In this document: positions 49,611-58,340 of the stretch, one piece after another | Layout of the letters: every line of letters starts with the position of its first letter | Numbering within the stretch: the first letter of the stretch is position 1 | Assembly (NCBI GenBank): GCA_031549625.1 | Contig: JAVBPK010000068.1 | Span: forward strand, 1-63,776 | Direction: 5' to 3' | Length of the DNA stretch: 63,776 nucleotides | Origin: JAISXK01 sp031549625 | GTDB lineage: Bacteria > Bacillota > Clostridia > Christensenellales > CAG-138 | Position numbers and translations under genes: made by a program | The notes under the pieces: generated by a model | Database searches by the model: none | Told to the model about the DNA's origin: nothing | What the model saw: the letters and a program-made list of their open reading frames with translations, nothing else

Positions 49611-51128
49611 ATGGCATCTACTTTCTTTGGACTGGAAATAGCCAAAACAGGCCTGTTTATCAGCCAAAAAAACATGAATTTAACGGGGCACAACATAGCC
49701 AACGCAGACACGGCAGGCTATACCCGCCAACGTATTATATCCGAATCCATCGACCCGAACGCCGGATACATGCATTACGCGCCGGTTGTAAAGGGGCTGG
49801 TTGGCGGCGGCGTTACCGTGCAAACATTGGAGCGCGTGCGCGACAGCTTCATAGACAGGGAGCTGCGCCGGGAATATTCCGACGCAGGCCAATATTCTGT
49901 GCGTGAAGATACGTGGCTGTATGTCGATCAACTGTTCAACGAATTCAATGACTATAGCCTTTCCGCAACCATGCGCGATTTTTTCAACAGCCTGAACGAG
50001 CTTTCCAAGGACGCGGCCAGCGGCGAAATCCGCACACATGTGCAGGCAACGGCCGAATCGCTTTCGCAGGCTATGAATTACTACTACCGCAAGCTGGATG
50101 AAACGCGCGAAACCATGAACGACAACATGGTGGCCACCACAGAGCGCGTAAACGAAATTCTTGCTTCCGTCGCGGAATACAGCAAGCATATTTACGGCTA
50201 TGAGCTGAGCGGCGAAAAGGCAAACGACCTGCGCGACAAGCGCGACGTATTGCTGGACGAGCTGTCGCAGCTGATGGATGTTACCTATTCCGAGGGAACA
50301 GACCGCATATTTACGTTAAGCACCGGCGACGGATTCGCGCTGGTCAAAAACGACGAAGTGCTGCACACCCTGTACGCGGATGATGCTGCAGGCAGCGCGC
50401 CGCTGGTAGAAATCCGCCTGCTCAACCAGGGCGGCGCAGATGTTGGCCCGCTCAATTACAAATCCGGCAAAATGCAGGGTTACCGCCAGATGCGCGACGG
50501 TTCCACGGCCGAGGACTGCGGCATCCCCTACATCATGGAGCAGCTAAACATACTGGCGCGTACCATTGCGCAGGAAATAAACGCGGTGCATGAAACGGCG
50601 TATACCTGCCCGCAGAACGGCGCATCCACAAGCGGCATCAGCCTGTTCTGGAACGGCGATACGGGCAGCGGCGCTGACTACACCGCCGTCACTGCCGAAA
50701 ACTTCCGCTTATCGGATGCTGTGCGCACGGATCCGTGGAAGATTGCCTGTTCCAAAGAAGCCATCACGAGCCTCAATCCGGATATTACATGGAGCAACAA
50801 CGTTAAAATGTTGGAGCTGGTTCAGCTCGTTTCCTCCCCCACGGCGATGGGCGCATACAGCGGCAGCTTTGAAAGCTTTTTGAGCGGCATTGTTGTGAAG
50901 ATCGGCGCGGAAGGCGGCAAGCTGCGCACATTAAACGACAGCCAGTCTTCCGTGGTGCTCAATCTCGAAAACAGGCGCCACGCGATGTCCAGCGTAAATA
51001 TAGACGAAGAGGTCACGTTGCTCGTGCAGTTCCAGCACGCGTATACGGCGAACTCCAGAATGATTACCGCCATAGACGAGGCGCTGGATGTACTTATCAA
51101 CCGTACAGGCATCGTTGGCCGCGGCTAG
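49611..51128 (+). CDS. flgK: Flagellar hook-associated protein FlgK
   Basis: 505 residues. N-terminal Phe-Gly-Leu-Glu-Ile-Ala-Lys-Thr-Gly-Leu and His-Asn-Ile-Ala-Asn-Ala-Asp-Thr-Ala-Gly-Tyr-Thr-Arg-Gln, conserved Phe-Phe-Asn-Ser-Leu-Asn-Glu-Leu-Ser near 123, and C-terminal Asn-Ile-Asp-Glu-Glu-Val-Thr-Leu-Leu-Val-Gln-Phe-Gln-His-Ala-Tyr. It is the first hook-filament junction protein. Confidence 0.95.
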   Translation: MASTFFGLEIAKTGLFISQKNMNLTGHNIANADTAGYTRQRIISESIDPNAGYMHYAPVVKGLVGGGVTVQTLERVRDSFIDRELRREYSDAGQYSVREDTWLYVDQLFNEFNDYSLSATMRDFFNSLNELSKDAASGEIRTHVQATAESLSQAMNYYYRKLDETRETMNDNMVATTERVNEILASVAEYSKHIYGYELSGEKANDLRDKRDVLLDELSQLMDVTYSEGTDRIFTLSTGDGFALVKNDEVLHTLYADDAAGSAPLVEIRLLNQGGADVGPLNYKSGKMQGYRQMRDGSTAEDCGIPYIMEQLNILARTIAQEINAVHETAYTCPQNGASTSGISLFWNGDTGSGADYTAVTAENFRLSDAVRTDPWKIACSKEAITSLNPDITWSNNVKMLELVQLVSSPTAMGAYSGSFESFLSGIVVKIGAEGGKLRTLNDSQSSVVLNLENRRHAMSSVNIDEEVTLLVQFQHAYTANSRMITAIDEALDVLINRTGIVGRG

Positions 51129-51217
51129 TGTTCGCATTATTTGCGGATAACGGTTTGAATAGCGTGAATTAGGATTACATTAAATATACGATTACCGGGA
51201 ATAGAGGGATTATCAAT

Positions 51218-52198
51218 ATGAATATGCGCATTACCAGCGGTATGATTACCGGCACGTTTCTAAGAAATCTGAACGCGAACGCAAACGCGATGGATAAGTA
51301 TCAAAATCAGCTTCAGACTGGCAGGCGCGTGAAATATCTCTCTGACGATCCGGTAGGCATACTGCAAAGCATGCGCGCCCGCGTAAAAATTTATCGCAGC
51401 GAGCAATACCAGCGCAACCTTGACGACGCAAAGGATTGGCTGTCGCAGGCGGAAACCTGTGCCAACGAATTGAATAAGGTCATCCAGCTAGCGTATGAAA
51501 ACACAGTGCAGATTACGTCCCAAACATACAGCACCATGGACAGGCAAGCTACCGCCCAGCTGATTGGCCAGCTGCGCGACCAAGTGCTGACCATAGCAAA
51601 CAGCCAGGAAAGCGCGCGCTACATATTTGGCGGCTACATGACGACGGATCGCCCCTTTACTCTGGTTGGCGGTAAAATCTGCTACAAAGGCATCGATATG
51701 ACCGATCCGGCAAATGTGGCGGATTTGACAGCGGAAAGCCAGGAATCCATCGAATTCGAGATCGGATTCGGGCTAAAAATGGAAACAACAATCTCCGGCG
51801 CAAAGGTGATGGGTATCGGTGATGAAAACATCTATCACATACTCGACAATCTTTACACCACGCTGAACAATCCGGCTTCCACATTTGACGACATCAGCCA
51901 GTATATTTCCCAGCTGAACGGCGTACCGGGATCTGCCGGCGCGCCTGCCCAAAAAGGCGCGCAGGATAGAATACTAAGCATACTCGCGGATATCGGCGGC
52001 CGCACGAACCGGCTGGATCTGATGGCCAGCCGCTATGCGGATGATATTCTCAACTATACGGAAATCAAATCCCGCGTGGAAGATGCGGATGAGGCAGAGG
52101 CTATCATGGGGCTCAAAATGGCGGAATCCGTATACCTTTCCGCGCTCAGCGCAGGCGCTAAGATCATACAGCCTACGCTTTTGAACTACCTGAATTAG
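51218..52198 (+). CDS. flgL: Flagellar hook-associated protein FlgL
   Basis: 326 residues, flagellin-like ends: N-terminal Arg-Ile-Thr-Ser-Gly-Met-Ile-Thr and Gln-Leu-Gln-Thr-Gly-Arg-Arg-Val-Lys, C-terminal helix with Ala-Leu-Ser-Ala-Gly-Ala-Lys-Ile-Ile-Gln-Pro-Thr-Leu-Leu-Asn-Tyr-Leu. The start codon has only a weak SD (AGAGGGAT). It forms the second junction between hook and filament. Confidence 0.94.
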   Translation: MNMRITSGMITGTFLRNLNANANAMDKYQNQLQTGRRVKYLSDDPVGILQSMRARVKIYRSEQYQRNLDDAKDWLSQAETCANELNKVIQLAYENTVQITSQTYSTMDRQATAQLIGQLRDQVLTIANSQESARYIFGGYMTTDRPFTLVGGKICYKGIDMTDPANVADLTAESQESIEFEIGFGLKMETTISGAKVMGIGDENIYHILDNLYTTLNNPASTFDDISQYISQLNGVPGSAGAPAQKGAQDRILSILADIGGRTNRLDLMASRYADDILNYTEIKSRVEDADEAEAIMGLKMAESVYLSALSAGAKIIQPTLLNYLN

Positions 52199-52227
52199 CA
52201 TAAATACAAATTCAAGGAGTGATTGGC

Positions 52228-52821
52228 ATGGATGCCGTAAGAGTGCAAAGTGAGCGCCCTGTGTTGGAGATCACCACGCACAACGCAAAACTGCATATTA
52301 CGCACAGCAAACCGAGGATGCGCATTCGCACCAAGCGCCCAACCATGCACATCGAAAGACAGCAGCCTACATTTAAAATGAACTGGGCAGATGTGCAAAA
52401 GCAAATCAAGGGCAATTTGGGTACGGGCTTTTCGCCTGAGTACAAAAGCCGCATGCGCCAAAAAACATTGGAAGCGATTGGCAAGCTTTCCGTGATGGGG
52501 GATAAAATGGCCCATACTGAAACGGGCCAAACAATACCCATCATACTGAAAGATGAGTTTTTGCACAAACCGATGCCCGAGGTGCAGCTGCAGTCGCTGG
52601 ATCCCGCCACGCCGAAAGTTGAGTGGAACGAAGGCCACTTCTCTATCGAATGGTCAGACTATGTGCTTGAGATCGAATGGGAGGAAGCCGACGCGCCGGA
52701 AATCCAGGTGGAACCGTATTCTGTGGAAGTGCGCATACGCAACGAGCCCGTTGTTCGCTTTAAAATGAATCCGAAAAAAGTAAAAGACCCTGTGGGCAAT
52801 AATGTGGATAAAACAGTATAG
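52228..52821 (+). CDS. DUF6470-like protein (YviE type)
   Basis: 197 residues. The N-terminal 50 residues repeat short beta-strands ending in Lys/Arg and Pro (Leu-His-Ile-Thr-His-Ser-Lys-Pro-Arg-Met-Arg-Ile, then a similar Thr-Met-His-Ile). The C-terminus is again beta-rich (Trp-Ser-Asp-Tyr-Val-Leu-Glu-Ile-Glu-Trp). It matches the position of yviE, between flgL and fliW, in Bacillus. Function unknown. ATG 52228 follows AAGGAG. Confidence 0.82.
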   Translation: MDAVRVQSERPVLEITTHNAKLHITHSKPRMRIRTKRPTMHIERQQPTFKMNWADVQKQIKGNLGTGFSPEYKSRMRQKTLEAIGKLSVMGDKMAHTETGQTIPIILKDEFLHKPMPEVQLQSLDPATPKVEWNEGHFSIEWSDYVLEIEWEEADAPEIQVEPYSVEVRIRNEPVVRFKMNPKKVKDPVGNNVDKTV

Positions 52822-52847
52822 AGCTGGTACAAAGGTGGTAAAATAGC

Positions 52848-53336
52848 ATGATTATCGAAACCGAGCGCTTCGGACAGATAGAACTGCAGGAATGCAGGAT
52901 AATAGAGTTTGCGCATGGGCTTCCCGGGCTTGAAGAGCTCCATAAATACATCATACTGGAGGTCACGGAATCAAAGCCGCTCTATTGGCTGCAATCCATC
53001 GAAAGCAAACATATTTGCCTGCCCGTTATCATCCCGTTTGAATTTATGGAAGATTATTTCATCGAAATCCGCGACTGCGAAATGGAAGAACTAAAACTCG
53101 AGGGAAAAGACGATTTGCTCATCATGAATGTAGTCGTTATCCCCGAAGACATTCGGCAGATGACGGCAAACATGGCCGCGCCGATCGTCGTAAACGCAAA
53201 ACAGGGCATGGGCAAGCAGTTCATAATCGATGCAAAAGACCTCCCCATACGGCTTCCTATTTATGATATGATTATGAACAAGCTGAAGAAAGAGGGGGTG
53301 CAGGCCGATGCTGGTATTGTCGAGAAAGAAGGGTGA
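52848..53336 (+). CDS. fliW: Flagellar assembly factor FliW
   Basis: 162 residues. Family features: Ile-Glu-Phe-Ala-His-Gly-Leu-Pro-Gly-Leu-Glu-Glu, Pro-Leu-Tyr-Trp-Leu-Gln-Ser and Pro-Ile-Val-Val-Asn-Ala-Lys-Gln-Gly. FliW binds either flagellin or CsrA; when flagellin builds up it leaves FliW, which then sequesters CsrA no longer and translation is adjusted. In Bacillus, free FliW antagonises CsrA so that secretion is coupled to flagellin synthesis. The gene overlaps csrA by 29 bases. Confidence 0.94.
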   Translation: MIIETERFGQIELQECRIIEFAHGLPGLEELHKYIILEVTESKPLYWLQSIESKHICLPVIIPFEFMEDYFIEIRDCEMEELKLEGKDDLLIMNVVVIPEDIRQMTANMAAPIVVNAKQGMGKQFIIDAKDLPIRLPIYDMIMNKLKKEGVQADAGIVEKEG

Positions 53337-53574
53337 AAAGCTGGCCATCGGGCCGAATATCACCATCGAAATACTTGGCGTAGAAGGCGACCGCGTCCGC
53401 GTGGGCATCGACGCGCCTAAAGAGGTACGGATATTCCGCAAGGAGCTTTTGGAAGAGACCATCGATATCAATAAGACCGCGCTCAGCACGCCGGTAGTGG
53501 ATTTTTTTGCATCGGGCGGGATAAAGCAAGAAGCGCAGCCAGTCGCACAACCGAATGTATTTAACAAAGAATAA
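53308..53574 (+). CDS. csrA: Carbon storage / flagellin translation regulator CsrA
   Basis: 88 residues. Met-Leu-Val-Leu-Ser-Arg-Lys-x-Gly-Glu start, then Val-Gly-Ile-Asp-Ala-Pro-Lys-Glu-Val; the C-terminal tail is longer than the usual 60-75 residues and ends Gln-Pro-Asn-Val-Phe-Asn-Lys-Glu. It binds GGA in hairpin loops of messenger leaders and blocks ribosomes. The start and SD (AGGGGG) lie inside fliW, so the two are translationally linked. Likely targets are the flagellin leaders 3-7 kb away. Confidence 0.95.
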   Translation: MLVLSRKKGEKLAIGPNITIEILGVEGDRVRVGIDAPKEVRIFRKELLEETIDINKTALSTPVVDFFASGGIKQEAQPVAQPNVFNKE

Positions 53575-53610
53575 GGCGGCGCGGGCGCGCAACACGCCTT
53601 TTTCTTTTTT
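53573..53610 (+). terminator. Terminator after csrA
   Basis: AAGGCG (53573-53578) pairs with CGCCTT (53595-53600), with further GC pairs inside the loop, followed by T-rich sequence. It begins on the last base of the csrA stop codon. Confidence 0.6.
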
Positions 53611-53704
53611 ATTTTTCAAATGACATATTTTGTAATGTGGAGAAGCGCGTGCAGCGCACAGGTGATTCTTGAACAACTGACTGGTCGATTGTTTGGAGGG
53701 GTAC

Positions 53705-55420
53705 ATGAGGGAAATCATCACAACGGTTCTCGAAAGGTGCGAGGGCTGCAACCGTTGCGTTCGCGTTTGCCCGCTGGAAGAAAGCAATGTGGTTTTTTGT
53801 GACAGCGACGGGCAAATCAAAGTGAAGATCGATTCGGAAAAATGTATTGCATGCGGTGCCTGCCTTGATGTTTGCCAGCATGAGGCGCGTGATTATATCG
53901 ACGACACGGAACGGTTTATGCGCGATCTGAAGTCTGGCGTGAACATTGCCATGCTTGTGGCGCCGGCCATGCGTGCCAATTTTAAAAACGGGGAATCGAT
54001 ACTGGCCTGGCTGCGCAACCAGGGCGTCTCGCTGATAGCCGATGTTTCTTTAGGCGCGGATATCTGCACGTGGGCGCATATACGCTATGTGCAGCAAAAC
54101 CAGCCGGAAACGCTCATTACGCAGCCCTGCCCGGCAATTGTCGGATATATTGAAAAGTACCAGCCTACTCTGCTCGCATCCCTTTCGCCGGTGCATAGCC
54201 CCATGCTTTGCACCGCCGTCTTTATGCGCAGGCATCTTGGTGTGCAAGGCAAAATAGCCGCGTTGTCGCCCTGCATCGCCAAAGCAAACGAATTTGACGA
54301 AACGGGACTCGTGCAATACAATGTCACATTCAAAAAGCTGCAAAAATATATCGAAACAAACGGCGTGCATATTCCGCATGCCGATTTTGTGTTCGACCAT
54401 GTTGATTCGTCCTTGGGCAGTATTTATTCCATGCCGGGTGGCCTGAAAGAAAACGTCGAATTCTACATCGGCAAGGGGCTGCGCGTAGACAAATCAGAGG
54501 GCACCGGCGTCGTGTATAAGCATATAGACGATTTTGCCGCCGAGCGCGCCGGAAACTTACCGGCGATATTCGACGTGCTGAACTGCGCCGAAGGCTGCAA
54601 CGCGGGCACGGGATGCTTGCACAAGCAGTCCCTTTTCGAAATCAATAAAAAAATGGATATCGCCCGCCAAAAGGCGCTGCAAGAGAATCAAAAAACAGAT
54701 AAATACGAGGAAACCGAGCTTTTTAATCTTTTTGATGAACAACTGCAAATGACGGACTATCTCCGCCGCTACACGCCGCAAGCAGTCCATTCCATCTCCT
54801 ATACGCATACGGACGTCGAGAAGGCTATGCAGGATCTTGGCAAAAAAACGCACGCGCAGCGTAATCACAATTGCTACGCTTGTGGCTGCGAAACATGCGA
54901 AAACATGGCTGCGCGCATCGCCAAGGGCATCAATGTGCCGGAAAACTGCATAGAAAAAACGCGCATAAGCATATTGCAGAGCCATGAAGCCTTCTTGCAC
55001 GAACGCCAAAACAGCACCGAAAACTTAAATAGAATTTCCGGTGAAGTGGCCGGTATCAAGCAGCAGTTTGAAGAGGTGCTGGCGGGCGTGCGCGAAGTGG
55101 AAAGCATTATAGAAAGCTACGGAAAAATGGCGGACGTGGTAGACAGCATGGCCATGCAAACACAACTGCTTTCACTAAACGCTTCTGTGGAAGCTGCCCG
55201 CGCCGGTACAGCCGGCAAGGGATTTGCCGTCGTTGCGCAGGCCATACGCGAGCTTGCCTCCAGCGTGCAAACTTCCGTCAATGAAGTGGGCGATACCGGG
55301 TCGCGCGCCAAAAACACCATACAGGCTATCGCCGAAGTCAGCGAAAGCGTAGACGATTCCATACTGCGCGTATCGGACTACGTGAATAAAATAGCGGAAA
55401 TGATGAATATGACCGAGTAG
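53705..55420 (+). CDS. Soluble chemoreceptor: ferredoxin + [FeFe]-hydrogenase-like domain + MCP signalling domain
   Basis: 571 residues, no signal peptide or membrane helix. Order: two [4Fe-4S] ferredoxin motifs (Cys-12/15/18/22 and 47/50/53/57); a hydrogenase large-subunit-type domain (about 70-360) with Cys-142 (Thr-Gln-Pro-Cys-Pro), Cys-190 (Ser-Pro-Cys) and Cys-294/298 (Asn-Cys-Ala-Glu-Gly-Cys), the four H-cluster cubane ligands; an extra Fe-S motif Cys-390/393/398/415 (C-x2-C-x4-C-x16-C); and a short MCP signalling hairpin (about 440-571) with Leu-Leu-Ser-Leu-Asn-Ala-Ser-Val-Glu-Ala-Ala-Arg-Ala-Gly at its tip. The proton-relay cysteine of catalytic hydrogenases (first Cys of TSCCP) is Pro-141 here, so it is probably a sensor of H2 or redox state. 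ATG 53705 follows GGAGGGG. Confidence 0.88.
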   Translation: MREIITTVLERCEGCNRCVRVCPLEESNVVFCDSDGQIKVKIDSEKCIACGACLDVCQHEARDYIDDTERFMRDLKSGVNIAMLVAPAMRANFKNGESILAWLRNQGVSLIADVSLGADICTWAHIRYVQQNQPETLITQPCPAIVGYIEKYQPTLLASLSPVHSPMLCTAVFMRRHLGVQGKIAALSPCIAKANEFDETGLVQYNVTFKKLQKYIETNGVHIPHADFVFDHVDSSLGSIYSMPGGLKENVEFYIGKGLRVDKSEGTGVVYKHIDDFAAERAGNLPAIFDVLNCAEGCNAGTGCLHKQSLFEINKKMDIARQKALQENQKTDKYEETELFNLFDEQLQMTDYLRRYTPQAVHSISYTHTDVEKAMQDLGKKTHAQRNHNCYACGCETCENMAARIAKGINVPENCIEKTRISILQSHEAFLHERQNSTENLNRISGEVAGIKQQFEEVLAGVREVESIIESYGKMADVVDSMAMQTQLLSLNASVEAARAGTAGKGFAVVAQAIRELASSVQTSVNEVGDTGSRAKNTIQAIAEVSESVDDSILRVSDYVNKIAEMMNMTE

Positions 55421-55459
55421 TTGCTTTTTACATGAACATGGTGAACGTGCAAAGTTAAA

Positions 55460-55485
55460 GAGGGGCGCGGGCGTCCCTCCTTTTT
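55460..55485 (+). terminator. Intrinsic terminator after the hydrogenase-MCP gene
   Basis: Stem GAGGG with CCCTC around a GC-rich loop, followed by C and five T, 40 bases after the stop. Confidence 0.75.
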
Positions 55486-55531
55486 GATGCTGAAAGCTTA
55501 TGCGAAAAAGCGGCTGTGTGGCAGAGCCCTC

Positions 55532-55560
55532 AAAAAAAAGACCGGCCAGGCCGGTCTTTA
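55532..55560 (-). terminator. Terminator at the end of the flagellin array
   Basis: AAAGACCGGCC and its complement form a perfect 11-bp stem; on the minus strand it is followed by eight T. It ends transcription 20 bases after the last flagellin and could also stop plus-strand read-through. Confidence 0.88.
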
Positions 55561-55581
55561 CGTGTGTGATGGAAAAAGGGA

Positions 55582-56724
55582 TTATCCCAACAGTTGCAGC
55601 ACGCCCTGCGGAGCGGAGTTGGCCTGCGCCAGCATGGCGGTGGAGGCCTGCGTGAGGATGTTGTTGCGCGTGAAGTTTGTCATTTCCTGCGCCATGTCGA
55701 GGTCTCTGATGCGGCTTTCCGCAGCGGAGAGGTTCTCGGAGGACGTGTCGAGGTTGTTGATCTTGTGGTTCAGCCTGTTTTGCATAGCGCCCAACGAGGC
55801 ACGCTGTGTGGAAACGGCGTTCAAAGCGTCGTTTACGCGGGAGATCGCGTGGCGCGCGTCACGGCCTTCGGCGATGCTCTGGTTGTTCACACCCAGAATG
55901 GTGGAGTCCATGGCGGCGATGTTCAGCTTCAGCTCGTCGCCCTGGTTTGCGCCTGTTTGTATGGTGATGGGCTTGGCTGTCCATGCGACGGTTTTGCTGT
56001 TGATAGCGGCCGTTGCTTTTGTGGCCATCGTTGCCGCGTCTGCGATGTCGGCGTCGGCGGTAAATGTCAGCGCGGAGCCGTCATTCAGCTGCAGGCGCAC
56101 TTCGTCGCCGTTCTTGATATCGAGATTCTTTACTTGTTCGTCGGTAAGCGAGAGCTTGCCAACTACGCCGGATGTGGCGCCTGTGAGCGTGGCGGTAAGC
56201 GTGCCGGAAGCGGCGCTTGCTGCCATGGTGTACGTGTCGCTCGCGACCAGGCCCGTGCCCGCCGTGAAGCCGGCAAGACCGCCCGCGGCTGCTGTGCCGG
56301 AATAAGAACCGTCGATGACGCCCATGTCGTTGAACTTTGTCTTTTTCGCCGTGTCGTCCAGCTCTTTAACGAGCTGCTGGAATTCCGCGTCCAAAGCCGC
56401 ACGGTCTATGCTGGTTTCGTTTGTGTCGGAAGCAGACTGTACGGAGAGTTCACGCATACGCTGGAGAATGTTGTGGCTTTCCTGGAGCGCGCCTTCGGCT
56501 GTCTGAACCAAGGAAATCGCGTCGGAAGAGTTCTTCGAAGCCATTTTCAGGCCGCGGATCTGCGCGCGCATTTTTTCTGAAATGGCCAGGCCGGCAGCGT
56601 CGTCACCTGCGCGGTTTACGCGGTAGCCGCTCGAGAGCTTTTCCATGGATTTCGCCACGGAGTTGGTGTTGATGGTGTACTGGCGGTGGGTATTCATCGC
56701 CATAATGTTGTTGTTGATACGCAT
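55582..56724 (-). CDS. Flagellin 1
   Basis: 380 residues. Flagellin N-terminal domain (Met-Arg-Ile-Asn-Asn-Asn-Ile-Met-Ala; Lys-Leu-Ser-Ser-Gly-Tyr-Arg-Val-Asn-Arg-Ala-Gly-Asp-Asp-Ala-Ala-Gly-Leu-Ala) and C-terminal domain (Glu-Ser-Arg-Ile-Arg-Asp-Leu-Asp-Met-Ala) are nearly identical in all four copies; the middle 190 or so residues differ. It ends Leu-Leu-Gly, the others Leu-Leu-Gln. Its centre is very close to flagellin 3. The start at 56724 follows GGAGG; ORF extensions upstream overlap the leader. Chaperone FliS, cap FliD and FliW are encoded nearby. Confidence 0.95.
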   Translation of the reverse strand: MRINNNIMAMNTHRQYTINTNSVAKSMEKLSSGYRVNRAGDDAAGLAISEKMRAQIRGLKMASKNSSDAISLVQTAEGALQESHNILQRMRELSVQSASDTNETSIDRAALDAEFQQLVKELDDTAKKTKFNDMGVIDGSYSGTAAAGGLAGFTAGTGLVASDTYTMAASAASGTLTATLTGATSGVVGKLSLTDEQVKNLDIKNGDEVRLQLNDGSALTFTADADIADAATMATKATAAINSKTVAWTAKPITIQTGANQGDELKLNIAAMDSTILGVNNQSIAEGRDARHAISRVNDALNAVSTQRASLGAMQNRLNHKINNLDTSSENLSAAESRIRDLDMAQEMTNFTRNNILTQASTAMLAQANSAPQGVLQLLG

Positions 56725-56770
56725 TGATAAATTCCTCCATGAATTGTTTATTCGGCATCTTGCCTTTTTA
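56725..56770 (-). promoter_or_regulatory. CsrA-site-like hairpin in flagellin 1 leader
   Basis: On the minus strand AATTC-ATGGAG-GAATT (56730-56745) forms a 5-bp stem whose 6-base loop shows GGA, the CsrA recognition core, and covers the SD. A second small hairpin GGCA-AGA-TGCC lies at 56754-56764. This is the architecture by which CsrA represses flagellin translation in Bacillus; binding here is inferred. Confidence 0.65.
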
Positions 56771-56901
56771 GAGTTTGGAATGAACGGCGGTGAAATGCCG
56801 CCAGAAACAAGGTGTTTGCGTGGCTGGTCGGTTAAAAAACGGCTGCCATCCGTGGCGGCCAGCATATTTTAGGGCGCAAGCGCCGAAAAATCGGACAGCT
56901 A

Positions 56902-56932
56902 TCCAGCGCCGCCATTACGCGGCGGCGCCGGA
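56902..56932 (-). terminator. GC-rich hairpin after flagellin 2
   Basis: Stem of about 12 bp with one mismatch and a short loop, 21 bases after the flagellin 2 stop on the minus strand. A second hairpin with a T5 loop follows within 30 bases. Either a partial terminator or an RNA-stabilising 3' end within the array. Confidence 0.5.
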
Positions 56933-56952
56933 TGAAAGGGAATACCTTGTGC

Positions 56953-58164
56953 TTATTGCAACAGTTGCAGTACGCCCTGCGGAGCCGCGTTGGCCTGCGC
57001 CAGCATGGCCGTAGAAGCCTGCGTGAGGATGTTGTTGCGCGTGAAGTTCGTCATTTCCTGCGCCATGTCGAGGTCTCTTATGCGGCTTTCCGCGGCGGAG
57101 AGGTTCTCAGCGGAGGTGTCGAGGTTGTTGATCTTGTGGTTCAGCCTGTTCTGCAAAGCGCCCAGGCCGGCACGCTGTGTGGAGATCAGGTTCAACGCCG
57201 TGTTTGTGATGGTGATGGCGTCGCGCGCTTCCGCACCCGTCGCGATTGTGTACGGTTTGGCAGCCGCGGTTTTGAGGCCCAGCGCGGTTGCGTTCATGTT
57301 GCCGAGGCTAATCTTCAGCTCGTCGCCCTGGTTTGCGCCTGTCTGGATGGTCAGCGTTTTGCCCGGATCATAGGCTGCAAACGCCACGCCGCCTGCTTTG
57401 AATTCGGCGGTAAGCGCGGCTGCCCAGCCGGTAGCATCATTTGTAGCCGGCGCAAGGTCTTTGCTAAGCTGGTACGTAAAGGAAGAACCGTCGCCGAAAT
57501 TAATGGTGTGTGCGCCGGCTTTGGTGTGATCCGCGGTCAGTGCTACTTTATAGGTGTTTGCGGCAATAGCTGTGTTTGTAGAATCTGTTCCGGCAAATGT
57601 AAAGCCGTTCGCTGCGCTCAACGTGACGGTGACGGCGCCTGCACCCATTTTTTCGCCGCCGCTAAAGAATGTGCTGCCGATCAGAGCCGTGGCAGCAGTG
57701 CCCTTGGAGGCCGCGTTGTCCATGACATTGCCGATTTGGCCATAGCTGCCATCGATAACGCCCATGTCGTTGAACTTCGTCTTTTTCGCCGTGTCGTCCA
57801 GCTCTTTGATGAGCTGCTGGAATTCCGCGTCCAAAGCCGCGCGGTCTATGCTGGTTTCGTTCGTGTCGGAAGCGGACTGTACGGAGAGTTCACGCATACG
57901 CTGGATGATGTTGTGGCTTTCCTGCAGCGCGCCTTCCGCTGTCTGAACCAGGGAAATCGCGTCGGAAGAGTTCTTGGAAGCCATTTTCAGGCCACGGATT
58001 TGAGCGCGCATCTTTTCGGAAATGGCCAGGCCGGCAGCGTCGTCGCCAGCGCGGTTTACGCGGTAGCCGCTCGAGAGCTTTTCCATGGACTTCGCCACGG
58101 AGTTGGTGTTGATGGTGTACTGGCGGTGCGTGTTCATCGCCATAATGTTGTTGTTGATACGCAT
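56953..58164 (-). CDS. Flagellin 2
   Basis: 403 residues, the longest of the four. The first 165 or so residues and the last 90 match the other copies nearly exactly, while the centre (about 166-310) is the most divergent, with Ala/Thr/Gly-rich strands. Start 58164, SD GGAGGAATT. Unequal length suggests a larger outer domain on the filament. Confidence 0.95.
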   Translation of the reverse strand: MRINNNIMAMNTHRQYTINTNSVAKSMEKLSSGYRVNRAGDDAAGLAISEKMRAQIRGLKMASKNSSDAISLVQTAEGALQESHNIIQRMRELSVQSASDTNETSIDRAALDAEFQQLIKELDDTAKKTKFNDMGVIDGSYGQIGNVMDNAASKGTAATALIGSTFFSGGEKMGAGAVTVTLSAANGFTFAGTDSTNTAIAANTYKVALTADHTKAGAHTINFGDGSSFTYQLSKDLAPATNDATGWAAALTAEFKAGGVAFAAYDPGKTLTIQTGANQGDELKISLGNMNATALGLKTAAAKPYTIATGAEARDAITITNTALNLISTQRAGLGALQNRLNHKINNLDTSAENLSAAESRIRDLDMAQEMTNFTRNNILTQASTAMLAQANAAPQGVLQLLQ

Positions 58165-58211
58165 TGATAAATTCCTCCATGAATTCATTTTTTCGGCATC
58201 TTGCCTTTTTT
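58165..58211 (-). promoter_or_regulatory. CsrA-site-like hairpin in flagellin 2 leader
   Basis: The same AATTC-ATGGAG-GAATT hairpin (58170-58185) over the SD and the upstream GGCAAGATGCC (58195-58205). The spacing to the ATG equals that of flagellin 1. Confidence 0.65.
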
Positions 58212-58291
58212 GTGATGGGAACTAACGACAGGCGTTTTTATCGCTGCCGGAAACTATTTTTACGGGGTTTCACCGTAAAAGCCGCAAATCT

Positions 58292-58324
58292 ATCCAGTGC
58301 CGCTTTTATGCCGCGGCACTGGAT
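58292..58324 (-). terminator. Perfect 12-bp hairpin after flagellin 3
   Basis: ATCCAGTGCCGC and its complement with a 9-base loop, 17 bases after the flagellin 3 stop. There is no long T-run directly behind it, so it may stabilise or process the transcript more than stop it. Confidence 0.55.
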
Positions 58325-58340
58325 GAAAGGGAATATGTAC

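Noticed and set aside
56932..58167. Plus-strand open frame of 411 codons opposite flagellin 2
   Set aside because: Shadow caused by codon bias in the flagellin gene; similar plus-strand frames occur opposite the other flagellins.
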